64,000 nt of DNA from Candidatus Endowatersipora endosymbiont of Watersipora subatra. GTDB taxonomy: Bacteria > Pseudomonadota > Alphaproteobacteria > Rhizobiales > Rhizobiaceae. The stretch covers positions 248,001-312,000 of the forward strand of contig NZ_OZ032160.1 in assembly GCF_964026585.1 (NCBI RefSeq), in the 5' to 3' direction. The notes under the pieces were generated by a model. The model searched no databases. It was not told where the DNA came from and saw only the letters and a program-made list of their open reading frames with translations. How positions within the stretch are numbered: position 1 is the stretch's first letter; each line of letters begins with the position of its first letter. The position numbers were made by a program, and so were the translations under genes. Of this stretch, positions 10,169-20,263 are shown one piece after another.

Positions 10169-11206
10169 TTAGATAGACCATTCAAGAGCAGAAAAAATTG
10201 TTTGCATATCATGAGGTATAGAGGCTTGAAACTCACATCTCTTCTTGCTTCTAGGATGCTGAAAACTCAGTGTCTTAGCGTGAAGTGCTGGTCTCCGGAA
10301 TCTACTAAATAGCGGCTGGAGATGGTCAGATAAACATGATACCTTGTTAGAAAAATGGTTACCATATCCATAATCACCCAATAATGGGTTACCGATATGG
10401 GTCATATGAACCCTGATTTGGTGAGTACGTCCGGTCTCAAGTCGGCATTCAACCAATGACATCAAAAAATCACCAGGCCGTTTTGGATGATTCATTCTCT
10501 CTTTGACAGAGTAGTGGGTAATGGCATATTTTGCATCAGGTTGACTCTGATTAACAATAGCTCTCTGCAACCGATTATTACTATGACGACCTAAATATGA
10601 TTTTATTGTACCTTTAATACAAGGTGTCTTTCCCCAAACAATTGCTAAATAAGATCGATCCAAGAAACCTATGCGGCTATGGTCCGCGAATTGTTTCTTT
10701 AGATCTACATACGCAACATAGGATTTAGCTATAACTATAGCACCACTTGTGTCTTTGTCTAATCTATGAACAATACCAGGCCTTTTGATCTCACCAATTC
10801 CTAACAGTGAGTTGTTGCAATGATACAATAAAGCGTTCACCAGAGTCCCGGACCCATTACCGGGCGCAGGATGAACAACCATTCCCGACGGTTTGTTAAT
10901 AATAATGAGGTCTTCGTCTTCGTACAAAATGTCAAGAGAAATCTTTTCTGGTTTGGGAATTGCTTCTTGTTCTTTTGGTACAGACAATCGTACTGTATCT
11001 CCACACGCAATCTTCGTTCGTGTTCGTCTTGGCTTAACTCCATTAATCGTCACGAAGCCCTTTCTTAGCAAAGTTTGTACACGGGCACGGGATATATGAT
11101 CTTGAACCTTTTCAGAGATAAACAAATCTATCCGTTTTCCGTTACACTCATGGGGGACAACTAGCACTTCCGTTACTGTGCTTTCATTGTTATTAAACTC
11201 ATCCAT
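10169..11206 (-). CDS. rluD: 23S rRNA pseudouridine synthase, RluD type
   Basis: RluA-family pseudouridine synthase (345 residues), probably modifying helix 69 of 23S rRNA. An N-terminal S4 RNA-binding domain (about residues 15-75) is followed by the catalytic domain with GIVHRLDKDTSG, whose aspartate is the nucleophile, and the conserved RLETGRTHQIRVHM. Rhizobial rluD is normally next to rpoH; here no rpoH follows, and ruvB comes 216 bases beyond its 3' end. A small membrane protein gene starts 29 bases away on the other strand. RluD is the best match, though RluA/RluC paralogues share these motifs. Confidence 0.9.
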   Translation of the reverse strand: MDEFNNNESTVTEVLVVPHECNGKRIDLFISEKVQDHISRARVQTLLRKGFVTINGVKPRRTRTKIACGDTVRLSVPKEQEAIPKPEKISLDILYEDEDLIIINKPSGMVVHPAPGNGSGTLVNALLYHCNNSLLGIGEIKRPGIVHRLDKDTSGAIVIAKSYVAYVDLKKQFADHSRIGFLDRSYLAIVWGKTPCIKGTIKSYLGRHSNNRLQRAIVNQSQPDAKYAITHYSVKERMNHPKRPGDFLMSLVECRLETGRTHQIRVHMTHIGNPLLGDYGYGNHFSNKVSCLSDHLQPLFSRFRRPALHAKTLSFQHPRSKKRCEFQASIPHDMQTIFSALEWSI

Positions 11207-11235
11207 AATATAAGAACATTTCGATAAGCAAGTTC

Positions 11236-11580
11236 ATGACATTAGATCCGCAAGAAAAACCTCTAGCTCCGGAGGTAGAGAAGATACGCAAAAAGATGCT
11301 ATATTTATTAATAGCGTCTAGTGTTATCATGGTAATCGCTCTTATGGTGATCCTTATTGCGATTATCTACAAAATTAACCAAACAACGTTAGAACTTGAA
11401 CAGACCAGTGTTACATCTTCTACAATCTCAGTACCAACCAATGCAACCATTCTGAATAGCAGCTTGTCAGGAAATCAGATCATGCTTATCTTAAGGTTAC
11501 CTAAGGGAAAGCGTATTATCAAAATTTATAAACTAAATGGTCAATTGATCTCTCAACTATGTCTAAAAGGTATTAATTAA
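11236..11580 (+). CDS. Small single-pass membrane protein (DUF6476-like)
   Basis: A 114-residue protein with a charged N-terminus, one strong transmembrane helix (about residues 23-45, LYLLIASSVIMVIALMVILI) and an outside domain of about 65 residues ending in KIYKLNGQL. It is divergent from rluD with 29 bases between the starts. In many alphaproteobacteria a small protein of this design, sometimes called DUF6476, is found beside rluD; I assign it on layout and position rather than on a sure motif. No function is known to me. Confidence 0.7.
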   Translation: MTLDPQEKPLAPEVEKIRKKMLYLLIASSVIMVIALMVILIAIIYKINQTTLELEQTSVTSSTISVPTNATILNSSLSGNQIMLILRLPKGKRIIKIYKLNGQLISQLCLKGIN

Positions 11581-11803
11581 AATTATTCTGAGTTGAGAGT
11601 CCACATGGAATATCAGTTTCTCTTTTCTTTACTATGGGGAGGTCAGGATGATTTTATCTTATCGTTTTTGGAGGAGAAGAAACAATCAAGAGATATTCCT
11701 GATTCATCCTTATGGGTTGAAATAAAAATGATGTAGGATTCAGAATGAGCCTAATAAACAAATTTGATCTCTTTTTTGAGGGATTTAGTATCCTTTTTGT
11801 TTC

Positions 11804-12700
11804 TTAAAAGTGCCAATTTTTAACCTTTTCTAGTAGAAAATCACGGAACGCATTGAGGCGAGCGGAGTGTCGCATTTCTGCAGGATAGGCGAAGTAGGTA
11901 TCAAAACTAGGAACATCAGTGTCGGTCATCACAGGTATCAACTCTGCATCGTCATCTACGGAGTAATCTGGAAGAAGAGCAATACCTGCCCCTTTCTGTA
12001 CTGCTCGCTTAATGGCTAGAATTGAATTGATTTTCAACACAGGGTCACGGCTTTGACCGGGTGTCATACCCACCGTCAGAAGCCAGTTTACATCATCAAG
12101 ATAATGTGGAGCAGCACCTCCCCAGACGATTATTCTGTGATTTTTTAAGTCATCAAATGACTCAGGTCTGCCAAATCTATCGATATAGCTTTGAGTCGCA
12201 AAAACATGGAAATGCACCGTGAAAAGTTTACGTTGAATGACGTTCAGTTGTTGTGGTAGCCGCAATCGAATCGCGCAGTCAGCTTGTCTCATACCTAAAT
12301 CTAGCTCCAGATTATCAAGTTTCAATTCGACCTGAATATCTGGATATTGATCAATAAATTCATGTATTCGAATCGCGAGCCATTCTGAACCGAGGCCAAC
12401 CGTTGTTGTTACACGCAATGGTCCTTTGGGTTTCCCTGTGAAATCTGTTAATTTACTTGCGACCTTTGTAAGCTTTCCTGTCATCTCTTCTACAGCTTGA
12501 AATAGTATGTCACCTTGCTCCGTCAAGAGAAGACCGCGGGCATGACGGTGAAATACCGGTACACCGATTTCACTTTCTAAGGCGCTAATCTGTCGGCTAA
12601 TTGCCGATTGACTCAGGTTTAAAGTGTCGGATGCATGCGTAAAGCTGCCGGCCTTTGCAACTTTGTAGAATATCCTTAATTTGTCCCAGTCCATCGGCAT
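11804..12700 (-). CDS. lsrB: LysR-family regulator, LsrB/VtlR type
   Basis: LysR-type transcription factor (298 residues). It has an N-terminal winged helix-turn-helix (about 4-62: WDKLRIFYKVAKAGSFTHAS, then LSQSAISRQISALE) and a periplasmic-binding-like effector domain. The wording HRHARGLLLTEQG, VTTTVGLGSEWL and ADCAIRLRLPQQ follows LsrB of Sinorhizobium and VtlR of Brucella/Agrobacterium, which control envelope, redox or small-RNA responses. The neighbourhood agrees: in S. meliloti lsrB lies near greA and carB. The trxB gene that usually sits next to lsrB is not here. Assignment as an orthologue is from memory of the family and should be confirmed by alignment. Confidence 0.8.
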   Translation of the reverse strand: MPMDWDKLRIFYKVAKAGSFTHASDTLNLSQSAISRQISALESEIGVPVFHRHARGLLLTEQGDILFQAVEEMTGKLTKVASKLTDFTGKPKGPLRVTTTVGLGSEWLAIRIHEFIDQYPDIQVELKLDNLELDLGMRQADCAIRLRLPQQLNVIQRKLFTVHFHVFATQSYIDRFGRPESFDDLKNHRIIVWGGAAPHYLDDVNWLLTVGMTPGQSRDPVLKINSILAIKRAVQKGAGIALLPDYSVDDDAELIPVMTDTDVPSFDTYFAYPAEMRHSARLNAFRDFLLEKVKNWHF

Positions 12701-13269
12701 TTACATTTAAAACTCCCTAAGAAAAGATTTTACATGAGTTATTTTAATTCACCGACCCTGAAGAGGTCTACTTTCAATCGATCAATCGATATTGATCGAT
12801 GAAAATCAATGACTTTCAATTCAACGGCAAAAGAGCACCAACAAAGATAGGAATGGATCATCAAATCCGTTTCTTTCTCAATTCAAAAGATTCTCTTATT
12901 GACATCATCAATTCATAAATGGAAAAGTTTATAGACGACTTCAGGGATTTTTTATCATCGAATCATAACTTTCGAATTTTGTTTTGAAAAGGTTAACTAT
13001 CTTATTTTTGAAAGGCCTAATGATAGGATATCGATCTCAACTGACTATTATGCTGACAGTGAAGATCTCTTTCTTCCACTGAATTCAGGTCCTTGATTTC
13101 AGAATAAAATCTCTTCTAGCTTCAGAAGCCATATCTCTTGGAACTCATTTCTAGCAGACTGAGAGGGGGTATAATGAAGAGGGATCTTCACGTCAAAAGC
13201 ATAGATCTAAAAAGCATTCCCTAACTGCAGAGAAAAGAAAATCTTATCGTCCACTAGGGTGGTGATAAC
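12701..13269. other. 569-base gap between lsrB and the ELM1-like gene
   Basis: No gene is supportable. The 24-base inverted repeat at 12777-12800 is the clearest structure. A 55-codon open stretch on the plus strand near 12930-13100 has no start signal and no resemblance to anything I know, so I treat it as chance. In rhizobia this position would hold trxB and an lrp-type gene; I looked for the TrxB redox motif and did not see it on either strand. Confidence 0.5.
12777..12800. promoter_or_regulatory. Perfect 10-bp inverted repeat upstream of lsrB
   Basis: ATCGATCAAT, a CGAT centre and ATTGATCGAT form perfect arms. Outside them TTTC (12772-12775) can pair with GAAA (12801-12804) past a single bulged A. 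It lies 77 bases upstream of the lsrB start. A position upstream of an autoregulated LysR gene suits an operator, though typical LysR boxes are shorter (T-N11-A). The structure is seen; the role is inference. Confidence 0.5.
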
Positions 13270-14235
13270 TCACTCCCCTTCCAATCTTTTCAGCTTATCA
13301 TGATATCGGTATAATATTTCATTAACAATCATTTGGTGAGAATTGATTGGTCTGTAAGTCCAACTATTGTTCATTTCATTGAGCCATCGCACTGCTCCTG
13401 TCTCAATCAATGCTTGATGGAATCCATCGAATTTGGACTTTCGTTTCTTTCTTAATTTTGTGATGTGAACAGGTTTGCCAGTTGATACAGCTTCGCTCAT
13501 CATATTTACTGAATCGCAGGTGACGATAATTTCCTGACAAAGGCCCAATATACCAAAATAGGGATTCTTCGCTTTCTCATTCCAAACCCAGTGTGGGCTG
13601 TTTTCCAATCCCTTTAGAATTTCGTAAAGTTGATCTTTTCCTGTACGACGTGAAGGTGTGATCAAAATACTGGCATTGCGTTTTTTGGCCAGCTGTGCGG
13701 TTTCTCGACCAATGATCTTTGCATCATCGAGTGTAAAAGGATAAACTGAATTAGCTCCTCCTAGAATCAAAGCAATATAAGGTGATGGCAGATCTTTGAT
13801 ACGCTTTATTAAATCTATCTGGTCTTGACAAAGTCGTTGTGGGGTTATTCTATGGGGTGTGGTTAGTGTTTTCATGACATTGGGACCTGATATAGAATCA
13901 TGCGTGTTAACCCAAAGAAAATCAAACCAGCTGGGAGGTGCTTTAGGGTCTTGTAAAATGACTGTGAAGGTTCGCCCTGCTGAACGTTTGCTAATCAGTT
14001 TAGCATAGGCCGCTGATTGTCTTCCTGATGTGATCACTATATCGGGCCAAGGTTGACAGATCTCGGAATTTTCTTTTACAGGAAGATAAGGAGCCAGTAG
14101 AGATTCGATGTTTCGAGGGAATACGCGTTTTACCACAGGATTTCTGACCAAAGATTCCAGGATTCCAAGGGCTTGCTGTTCGTGTCCTTGCTTGCCCGTT
14201 GTAAGGCACCAGCCTGTTAAGGGGCGGTACTTCAT
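13270..14235 (-). CDS. ELM1/GtrOC1-family putative glycosyltransferase-like protein
   Basis: A 321-residue protein of the family named after mitochondrial fission protein ELM1 (DUF1022). Recognisable stretches are the N-terminal WCLTTGKQGHEQQALGI, the middle LILGGANSVYPF, and the C-terminal VTCDSVNMMSEAVSTGKPVHI, which resembles the nucleotide-sugar site of GT-B glycosyltransferases. In bacteria the family is often tied to envelope glycan synthesis; the plant ELM1 role in mitochondrial division does not carry over. No signal peptide is visible. It lies between greA and lsrB. The family call is good; the reaction is unknown. Confidence 0.8.
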   Translation of the reverse strand: MKYRPLTGWCLTTGKQGHEQQALGILESLVRNPVVKRVFPRNIESLLAPYLPVKENSEICQPWPDIVITSGRQSAAYAKLISKRSAGRTFTVILQDPKAPPSWFDFLWVNTHDSISGPNVMKTLTTPHRITPQRLCQDQIDLIKRIKDLPSPYIALILGGANSVYPFTLDDAKIIGRETAQLAKKRNASILITPSRRTGKDQLYEILKGLENSPHWVWNEKAKNPYFGILGLCQEIIVTCDSVNMMSEAVSTGKPVHITKLRKKRKSKFDGFHQALIETGAVRWLNEMNNSWTYRPINSHQMIVNEILYRYHDKLKRLEGE

Positions 14236-14295
14236 TTTATTTTATCTTTTTCACCATAAAGAAGATATATTCCCAGGCTAGGCTTAGGCTGTAAG

Positions 14296-14312
14296 GAAAA
14301 AGGCAATTGCCT
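14296..14312 (-). terminator. Possible Rho-independent terminator after greA
   Basis: On the minus strand, the 12-base palindrome AGGCAATTGCCT (14301-14312) runs straight into a T run (complement of 14297-14300). It lies about 57 bases past the greA stop. The stem is only four to six pairs, so it is weak. Confidence 0.35.
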
Positions 14313-14368
14313 GTCAGTCTGTCAGTGTTCTAGTTCCTCCCAGGGGCTGACGCCTGACCATTCATCGT

Positions 14369-14842
14369 TCAGATATATTCTATCCTGATGATCTGATAAG
14401 AACGGGTGCCGCCCGGTGTTGATACTTCTATGGAGTCTCCTTCTTTCTTGCCAATAAGCGCTCGGGCAATAGGAGAAGAAATGGAAATTTTTCCACAACT
14501 TACATCAGCCTCCTGATCACCAACGATCTGATAATATATTTCTTTTTCTATTTGATCGTCATGAAGAGAGACCGTTGCCCCAAATTTGACTGTATCACCA
14601 CTCATCTTAGAGACATCAATCACCTCCGCCTGACCGATCATACATTCAAGTTCAGCAATACGGCCCTCATTATAGCTCTGCTGCTCTTTGGCAGCATGAT
14701 ACTCAGCATTTTCCGACAAATCGCCATGTGCGCGTGCTTCGGCAATTGTTTGAACAATTTTATGCCTCTCTTCAGATAGGCGGCGCTTGAGTTCTTCTCT
14801 TAGCGCGCTGTGACCGATTCGAGTCATAGGAACTTTTTTCAT
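14369..14842 (-). CDS. greA: Transcription elongation factor GreA
   Basis: GreA (157 residues) rescues backtracked RNA polymerase by stimulating transcript cleavage. The N-terminal coiled coil (about 12-75) carries the acidic tip in [16 protein letters not shown], and the C-terminal FKBP-like domain includes [24 protein letters not shown] strong AAAGGAGGAGC lies 7-12 bases before the ATG at 14842. An imperfect hairpin (AGAGAGCTC, ATAA, GAGCTCCCT; about 14881-14903) lies in its presumed leader. carB is upstream on the same strand. Confidence 0.96.
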   Translation of the reverse strand: MKKVPMTRIGHSALREELKRRLSEERHKIVQTIAEARAHGDLSENAEYHAAKEQQSYNEGRIAELECMIGQAEVIDVSKMSGDTVKFGATVSLHDDQIEKEIYYQIVGDQEADVSCGKISISSPIARALIGKKEGDSIEVSTPGGTRSYQIIRIEYI

Positions 14843-15060
14843 AGTCAGCTCCTCCTTTTTATAACGCTCTGCGGATCATAGAGGGAGCTCTTATGAGCTC
14901 TCTATTAGAGAGAGACCAGAGAGTTAATAATAATTAAAGAACATATAGGATCTCTGCGTCAAGTGTAATCTAATCATCTCTTTGATATGATAATATCATG
15001 GATACCTTATAGTCTTTCTATGATTTCTTCAATTTTAAAAAATAGAACACTTTTTCTCCA

Positions 15061-18000
15061 TTATTCGTTATGTTGTATTGTTCGGAAATAGTCTTGCAAG
15101 GGGGTGACCGAGATTTCGTCACGTATCAACACAAGAATAGCGTCTGTCGCTGCTATACATCCTGAAATGGTTGTATAGTAAGGTACTTTATTAATCAAAG
15201 CTGCTTGGCGCAATGAGCGTGAGTCAGAACGAGACTTCTGTCCCTGTGTTGTATTGAAAATGACATCAATTTGCCTATTACGGATAGAGTCTTCAATATG
15301 TGGATGACCTTCTAGTACTTTATTGATTCGATGAGAATTAATGCCATTTTCTAAGAGATGACAATAAGTCCCATTGGTAGCGAGTAATCTGAACCCGACT
15401 GACGCGAGTTTTCTTGCCGAATCGATAATAAAAAGTTTGTCTGAATTCTTCACTGAAATGAAGACTGTGCCTTCCCGGGGCAAATCATTGGACGCACCTA
15501 TTTGCGCTTTCGCAAAAGCAAGCGAAAATTCAGAAGCTAATCCCATAACTTCACCGGTAGAGCGCATTTCTGGTCCTAACAATGGGTCAAAGCCAGGAAA
15601 ACGGGTAAATGGAAAAACAGCTTCTTTGACAGCAATATGGTTTAAATTTCGGATATCAGGGCGATTTGGCAATACTTTCTCTAACTTTTCTCCAGCTATT
15701 AGCTGGGCAGCGATTCGCGCAATTGGCAAGCCAATCGTTTTAGCGACAAAGGGGACTGTTCGCGAAGCACGTGGATTGACTTCCAGTACATAAATGGTCT
15801 CATCCTTGATAGCAAACTGCACATTCATAAGCCCAACTACATGAAGGGCCTTTGCCATAGTTTTTGTCTGATTCTCTAATTCATCTAGTAAATCATCTGA
15901 TAAAGAATGAGATGGTAAGGAGCATGCACTATCTCCCGAATGAATTCCAGCTTCTTCAATATGTTCCATAACACCGCAGATAAATATGTTTGTACCATCT
16001 GAAAGGCAATCTACATCTACTTCAATGGCATGGGTAAGATAGTTCTCTATTAGTACAGGCGATTCACTAGAAACGATAACATCTTGGTTTATATAACGTT
16101 CAAATTGGTCCTTTGAGTAGATGATTTCCATTCCCCGTCCCCCCAAGACATAGGAAGGACGAATGACAATTGGATAGGGAATATCATTAACTATTTTAAG
16201 GGCTTCATGACGTGAATTCGCAATGCGGTTGCGCGGTTGTATTAAATTTAGATTCATCAAAAATTTTTGAAAACGATCACGATCTTCAGCAAGATCAATA
16301 GAATCAGATGGGGTTCCCAGAATAGTTACACCTGCTAACTCGAGATCGTGTGCAAGACTCAGCGGAGTCTGTCCGCCGAATTGAACAATGACGCCAAGCA
16401 ATTGTCCTTCTTGTGTCTCTGTCCTAATAATTTCTAGTACGTCTTCTGTGGTGAGAGGCTCAAAATAAAGACGGTCAGATGTATCATAATCAGTTGATAC
16501 AGTTTCTGGATTGCAATTGACTATAATTGATTCATAACCTAAATGAGCTAATGCAAAGGCAGCATGGCAGCAACAGTAATCAAACTCAATGCCTTGACCG
16601 ATTCGGTTAGGACCGCCCCCTAGGATAATAATTTTGGGGCGTTTTGATACTTGCGATTCGCACTGAAAATCCTCCCCAAAGGGTGATTCATAGGTTGAAT
16701 ACATATAAGCGGTCGGTGAATCAAATTCTGCTGCGCAGGTATCAATTCTCTTGTAAACGGGATAGATATTTAGCTTCTTGCGTAGATTCGCTACATCTGT
16801 AGGTGAAGAATTCGATAGGTTAGCCAGTCTTTTATCTGAGAATCCCATAGATTTTAACATACGAAGATTATGCTGATCTTTTGGCAGGCCATATGCTTTA
16901 ATTCGGTCTTCTACCATTATGATCGATTTTAATTGGCGTAGAAACCACATATCAATCCGACAATAGTTGTATATCTCTTCTATAGAGAGACCCTCGCGTA
17001 TAGCTTGCGCAACCTTTAAAATTCGGTTAGGTTTTGGCGTACTTAGTGACTTACAGATCGCATTTTTATTGTCAGAGATATCGGTGTTTGGTGATAGTCC
17101 TTCAATAGCAGTTTCATCTAGACCACAGAGTCCTGTTTCCAAAGATCTTAATGCCTTTTGTAAGCTTTCTGAAAATGTCCGGCCGATAGCCATCACTTCG
17201 CCAACTGACTTCATAGAGGTTGTTAAGGTATCGGAAACCATAGGAAATTTTTCGAAAGGAAAGCGAGGAATTTTCGTGACAACATAATCAATTGATGGTT
17301 CAAAAGATGCAGGTGTGGCCCCACCAGTTATATCATTTCCTAATTCATCGAGTGTATAACCAACCGCTAATTTTGCGGCTATTTTAGCGATAGGAAACCC
17401 CGTGGCCTTGGAAGCCAAAGCAGAAGATCTTGAGACACGCGGATTCATTTCAATAACGAGAAGGCGACCATCTTGCGGGTTGACTGCGAATTGTACATTC
17501 GAACCACCTGTATGAACACCGATTTCACGTAGGATAGCGATAGATGCGTTACGCATGGTCTGATATTCTTTGTCGGTCAGTGTGAGCGCTGGTGAAACCG
17601 TGATTGAATCACCTGTATGAACACCCATAGGATCAACATTTTCTATCGAGCAAATAATAATACAATTATCAGCTTTGTCACGCATCACCTCCATTTCGTA
17701 TTCTTTCCATCCCAAAATACTTTCTTCTACCAATACCTCATTGGTAGGAGATGCTTCGACACCGGAAAGAACAAGTTCGTAAAGTTCATCAAGGGTATAG
17801 GCTATGCCTCCACCCTGGCCTCCCATAGTGAAAGACGGTCGGATAATTGCGGGAAGGCCAGTGGTTTTGTAAGCCTCGAGGGCTTGCACCTGGGCAGTGA
17901 GTCGATGTTTTTCATATCGAATCCCTTCACCCGCCTCCCATTCTTTTTGTTTTCGATGACTTGAATCTGAACAAGAGAAATGTTCTTTTTTTTCTGCGAG

Positions 18001-18492
18001 GAATTGTTTTTTCAGATCTGTTGTATTGACGAAAGCAGAACGTGGTGTTGCCAGACCAATTGTCGTCATCGATTTTCGGAACAGATCACGATCTTCCGCC
18101 TTATCAATTGCCTTTGCATTGGCGCCGATCATTTCTACATTATACTTAGCGAGAACTCCCTTCCGTTCTAGAGAAAGCGCAGTATTGAGTGCTGTTTGTC
18201 CCCCCATGGTTGGGAGAAGAACCATTTTTTCTTTCGGTTGCTTTCTCTGTTCTTGAGCAATGATCTTAGCAACGATTTCTGGAGTAATCGGTTCAATGTA
18301 GGTAACATGAGCGAGTTCTGGATCGGTCATCATTGTGGCTGGATTCGAGTTAACCAATATAATGCGGTACCCTTCTGCATGCAACGCTTTACAAGCCTGA
18401 GTACCAGAATAGTCAAACTCACAGGCTTGCCCAATTACAATGGGACCTGCACCAATGATTAAGATTGAATCGATATCGTTGCGTTTGGGCAT
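15061..18492 (-). CDS. carB: Carbamoyl-phosphate synthase, large subunit
   Basis: CarB (1143 residues) makes carbamoyl phosphate from bicarbonate, ATP and glutamine-derived ammonia for arginine and pyrimidine synthesis. Both ATP-grasp halves are present: the first begins [22 protein letters not shown] and the second begins near residue 620 with [21 protein letters not shown]. The C-terminal MGS-like allosteric domain covers about the last 140 residues. A charged insert of about 40 residues near 170-210 ([15 protein letters not shown]) lengthens it beyond the E. coli protein, as in other rhizobial CarB. The small subunit gene carA is not in this window. Confidence 0.97.
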   Translation of the reverse strand: MPKRNDIDSILIIGAGPIVIGQACEFDYSGTQACKALHAEGYRIILVNSNPATMMTDPELAHVTYIEPITPEIVAKIIAQEQRKQPKEKMVLLPTMGGQTALNTALSLERKGVLAKYNVEMIGANAKAIDKAEDRDLFRKSMTTIGLATPRSAFVNTTDLKKQFLAEKKEHFSCSDSSHRKQKEWEAGEGIRYEKHRLTAQVQALEAYKTTGLPAIIRPSFTMGGQGGGIAYTLDELYELVLSGVEASPTNEVLVEESILGWKEYEMEVMRDKADNCIIICSIENVDPMGVHTGDSITVSPALTLTDKEYQTMRNASIAILREIGVHTGGSNVQFAVNPQDGRLLVIEMNPRVSRSSALASKATGFPIAKIAAKLAVGYTLDELGNDITGGATPASFEPSIDYVVTKIPRFPFEKFPMVSDTLTTSMKSVGEVMAIGRTFSESLQKALRSLETGLCGLDETAIEGLSPNTDISDNKNAICKSLSTPKPNRILKVAQAIREGLSIEEIYNYCRIDMWFLRQLKSIIMVEDRIKAYGLPKDQHNLRMLKSMGFSDKRLANLSNSSPTDVANLRKKLNIYPVYKRIDTCAAEFDSPTAYMYSTYESPFGEDFQCESQVSKRPKIIILGGGPNRIGQGIEFDYCCCHAAFALAHLGYESIIVNCNPETVSTDYDTSDRLYFEPLTTEDVLEIIRTETQEGQLLGVIVQFGGQTPLSLAHDLELAGVTILGTPSDSIDLAEDRDRFQKFLMNLNLIQPRNRIANSRHEALKIVNDIPYPIVIRPSYVLGGRGMEIIYSKDQFERYINQDVIVSSESPVLIENYLTHAIEVDVDCLSDGTNIFICGVMEHIEEAGIHSGDSACSLPSHSLSDDLLDELENQTKTMAKALHVVGLMNVQFAIKDETIYVLEVNPRASRTVPFVAKTIGLPIARIAAQLIAGEKLEKVLPNRPDIRNLNHIAVKEAVFPFTRFPGFDPLLGPEMRSTGEVMGLASEFSLAFAKAQIGASNDLPREGTVFISVKNSDKLFIIDSARKLASVGFRLLATNGTYCHLLENGINSHRINKVLEGHPHIEDSIRNRQIDVIFNTTQGQKSRSDSRSLRQAALINKVPYYTTISGCIAATDAILVLIRDEISVTPLQDYFRTIQHNE

Positions 18493-18864
18493 AGGGAGTT
18501 TATCTTCGGTTCGTTTTCAGACTGATTCTCAAGATTTTCAAGAGAGAATGAGGATATAGTGCCTCATACCGCAAAGAAAGCATTAATAGAAATTGATTAA
18601 TGGTGTAGGTGATTAAGACTAGACATTTCTCGAACTCTCACGATCTTATATTTATAAGATTAAGTATAATTGATCTCGTTATGTCTTTAAGTCGTAAGCA
18701 TAGGGAATGACTGACTTTTTGGGGTATCATGTAATTATTGTAGTTCACTAGTTATAACAGAATAAAGAAGAGGCCATTCTTTCACAAAAAGTCAAAATTT
18801 GGGCGACTCAAATGATATATATAAAATCTTAAATTGAGCTTTTCCATTAGTTTGACTTTCTGAA
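18493..18864. other. 372-base gap between carB and gapR
   Basis: This gap holds the carB promoter and leader (minus strand) and the end of gapR. No small gene or RNA is supported. A tight inverted repeat, ATCTTATA-TT-TATAAGAT, lies at 18643-18660, about 150 bases upstream of the carB start; it may be an operator, or chance in AT-rich DNA. Confidence 0.45.
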
Positions 18865-19143
18865 TTAACTCTCATCTTTAGAGACGAATTCAGGAAAGGG
18901 TGACATGTTTAAAGCTCTCATATAAAGATCAAGAATCGCCTCCTCTTCCTCTCGGTCTGACACTTTTTGTTTGCGCATACGAACAATAGTTCGTAGAATT
19001 TTGGTATTCAAACCTTTCGCTTTCGCTTCTCCATAAATTTCTTTGATGTCATCAATGATGGCTTTCTTTTCTTCCTCAAGATTCTCGATCCGTTCAACAA
19101 TAGTTCGTAGAGAATCATGGGCAACCGATATATTTGTCATCAT
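18865..19143 (-). CDS. gapR: GapR-type nucleoid-associated protein (DUF2312)
   Basis: A 92-residue, mostly helical protein of the GapR/DUF2312 family. GapR of Caulobacter binds overtwisted, AT-rich DNA as a clamp and helps topoisomerases ahead of replication and transcription. Family hallmarks here are LRTIVERIENLEEEKKAI, DIKEIYGEAKAKGLNTKILR and RMRKQKVSDREEEEAILDLY. The basic residues that line the DNA channel are in RTIVRMRKQK. The ATG may be the first or second methionine at the N-terminus. A short inverted repeat, TTGAAC-ACAG-GTTCAA (19178-19193), lies about 35 bases upstream of its start. Confidence 0.93.
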   Translation of the reverse strand: MMTNISVAHDSLRTIVERIENLEEEKKAIIDDIKEIYGEAKAKGLNTKILRTIVRMRKQKVSDREEEEAILDLYMRALNMSPFPEFVSKDES

Positions 19144-19395
19144 CTTTAAAAAATCTCCTAAAATATTGAAACGTCAATTGAACACAGGTTCAAAAGTTTA
19201 AGAATATAATGCTTTCTTCTTTTGTATCAGAGACAATTTTGCTCGTGATTTCGGTTCAATCAACTCTTCACATGATGTTATCTGTCTTTAAAAATCAAGG
19301 CATACTAAAGTTATCAAACATAATAAATATAATAATCGCACTCTTATCGACCCTAGAAAAACAGAGAGAATTTTAGTTGCAACTTATCGAATTCT

Positions 19396-20130
19396 ATGCG
19401 AATAGTTAAGGTTACCATGGTACGTGACAGTCATAGAAAAAGGTTAATTAACCGAAGACCCAGGGGATGCCGTTTACATACCAAGGTCAAGGTCAAGACC
19501 GCGAGAGGTCGCAAGATCTCATCAACCTTATGGTTACAAAGACAGTTAAATGATCCCTACGTGCAGCTCGCTAAAGCTGAAGGCTATGCTTCACGATCGG
19601 CTTATAAGTTGTTAGAAATCGATGATCGCTACAATTTGTTTCACTCTGGTCAAAGAATCATTGATTTGGGTTCAGCACCTGGTGGATGGTGTCAGATAGC
19701 TGTTGAACGGATTAGTTCTCATTCCGGCGATATCCGGGTTGTTGGTATTGATAATCTAGACATGAATCCAGTTGCCGGAGCTACAATTTTAAAAAAAGAT
19801 TTTCTGGATATTGATGCGCCAGAACTCCTATTAGAGTCTTTAGGAGGTCATCAACCTGACATTGTAATGTCGGATATGGCATCAAAAACGATCGGACATC
19901 GAACAACCGATCAAATCAGAACAATTGCCCTTGTTGAGAGTGCTTTAGAATTCGCAGTAGAGGTTCTGGTTCGAGGGGGCCATTTTTTATCAAAAACCTT
20001 TCAAGGGAGCATCGATAATAAGATTCTGTCTTTGATGAAGACAAACTTTAAAAGTTTTCATCATGTCAAGCCTCCTGCTAGTAGAGATCAGTCGTGTGAG
20101 ATTTACCTTTTGGCAAAAGGCCGACGATAG
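19396..20130 (+). CDS. rlmE: 23S rRNA 2'-O-methyltransferase RlmE (FtsJ)
   Basis: Methylates U2552 of 23S rRNA late in 50S assembly, using S-adenosylmethionine. The K-D-K-E catalytic tetrad is visible: K in SAYKLLEI, D in VMSDMAS, K in FLSKTFQG and E in SCEIYLL. The SAM motif is IIDLGSAPGGWCQ. A basic N-terminal extension of about 40 residues (RKRLINRRPRGCRLHTKVKVK) precedes the enzyme, as in other alphaproteobacterial RlmE. The start at 19396 lacks a clear ribosome binding site, so the exact start is uncertain. guaB follows 133 bases later, a common rhizobial pairing. Confidence 0.94.
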   Translation: MRIVKVTMVRDSHRKRLINRRPRGCRLHTKVKVKTARGRKISSTLWLQRQLNDPYVQLAKAEGYASRSAYKLLEIDDRYNLFHSGQRIIDLGSAPGGWCQIAVERISSHSGDIRVVGIDNLDMNPVAGATILKKDFLDIDAPELLLESLGGHQPDIVMSDMASKTIGHRTTDQIRTIALVESALEFAVEVLVRGGHFLSKTFQGSIDNKILSLMKTNFKSFHHVKPPASRDQSCEIYLLAKGRR

Positions 20131-20263
20131 ACGATAAGTGATTTCTTTTTTATTCTCTATTTCACACTTTCACAATCACAATGGCTTCATTTTCTGATGT
20201 TAATCCTATGATTATTCCTCAGGCCATGTTATCATTTTAGAGTTCAGTAGAGGGTTAACTCCA

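Noticed and set aside
11779..11800. AGGGAT-TTAGT-ATCCTT followed by T run as a terminator
   Set aside because: Six pairs with one G-T, and about 200 bases from the only plus-strand gene that could use it; too weak to annotate.
12930..13100. 55-codon open stretch on the plus strand in the lsrB gap
   Set aside because: No start, no ribosome binding site and no recognisable motif; such lengths are expected by chance.
17880..18010. Charged insert in CarB as a sign of transfer or fusion
   Set aside because: Rhizobial CarB proteins are known to be longer than the E. coli enzyme with an insert in this area, so it is normal for the group.
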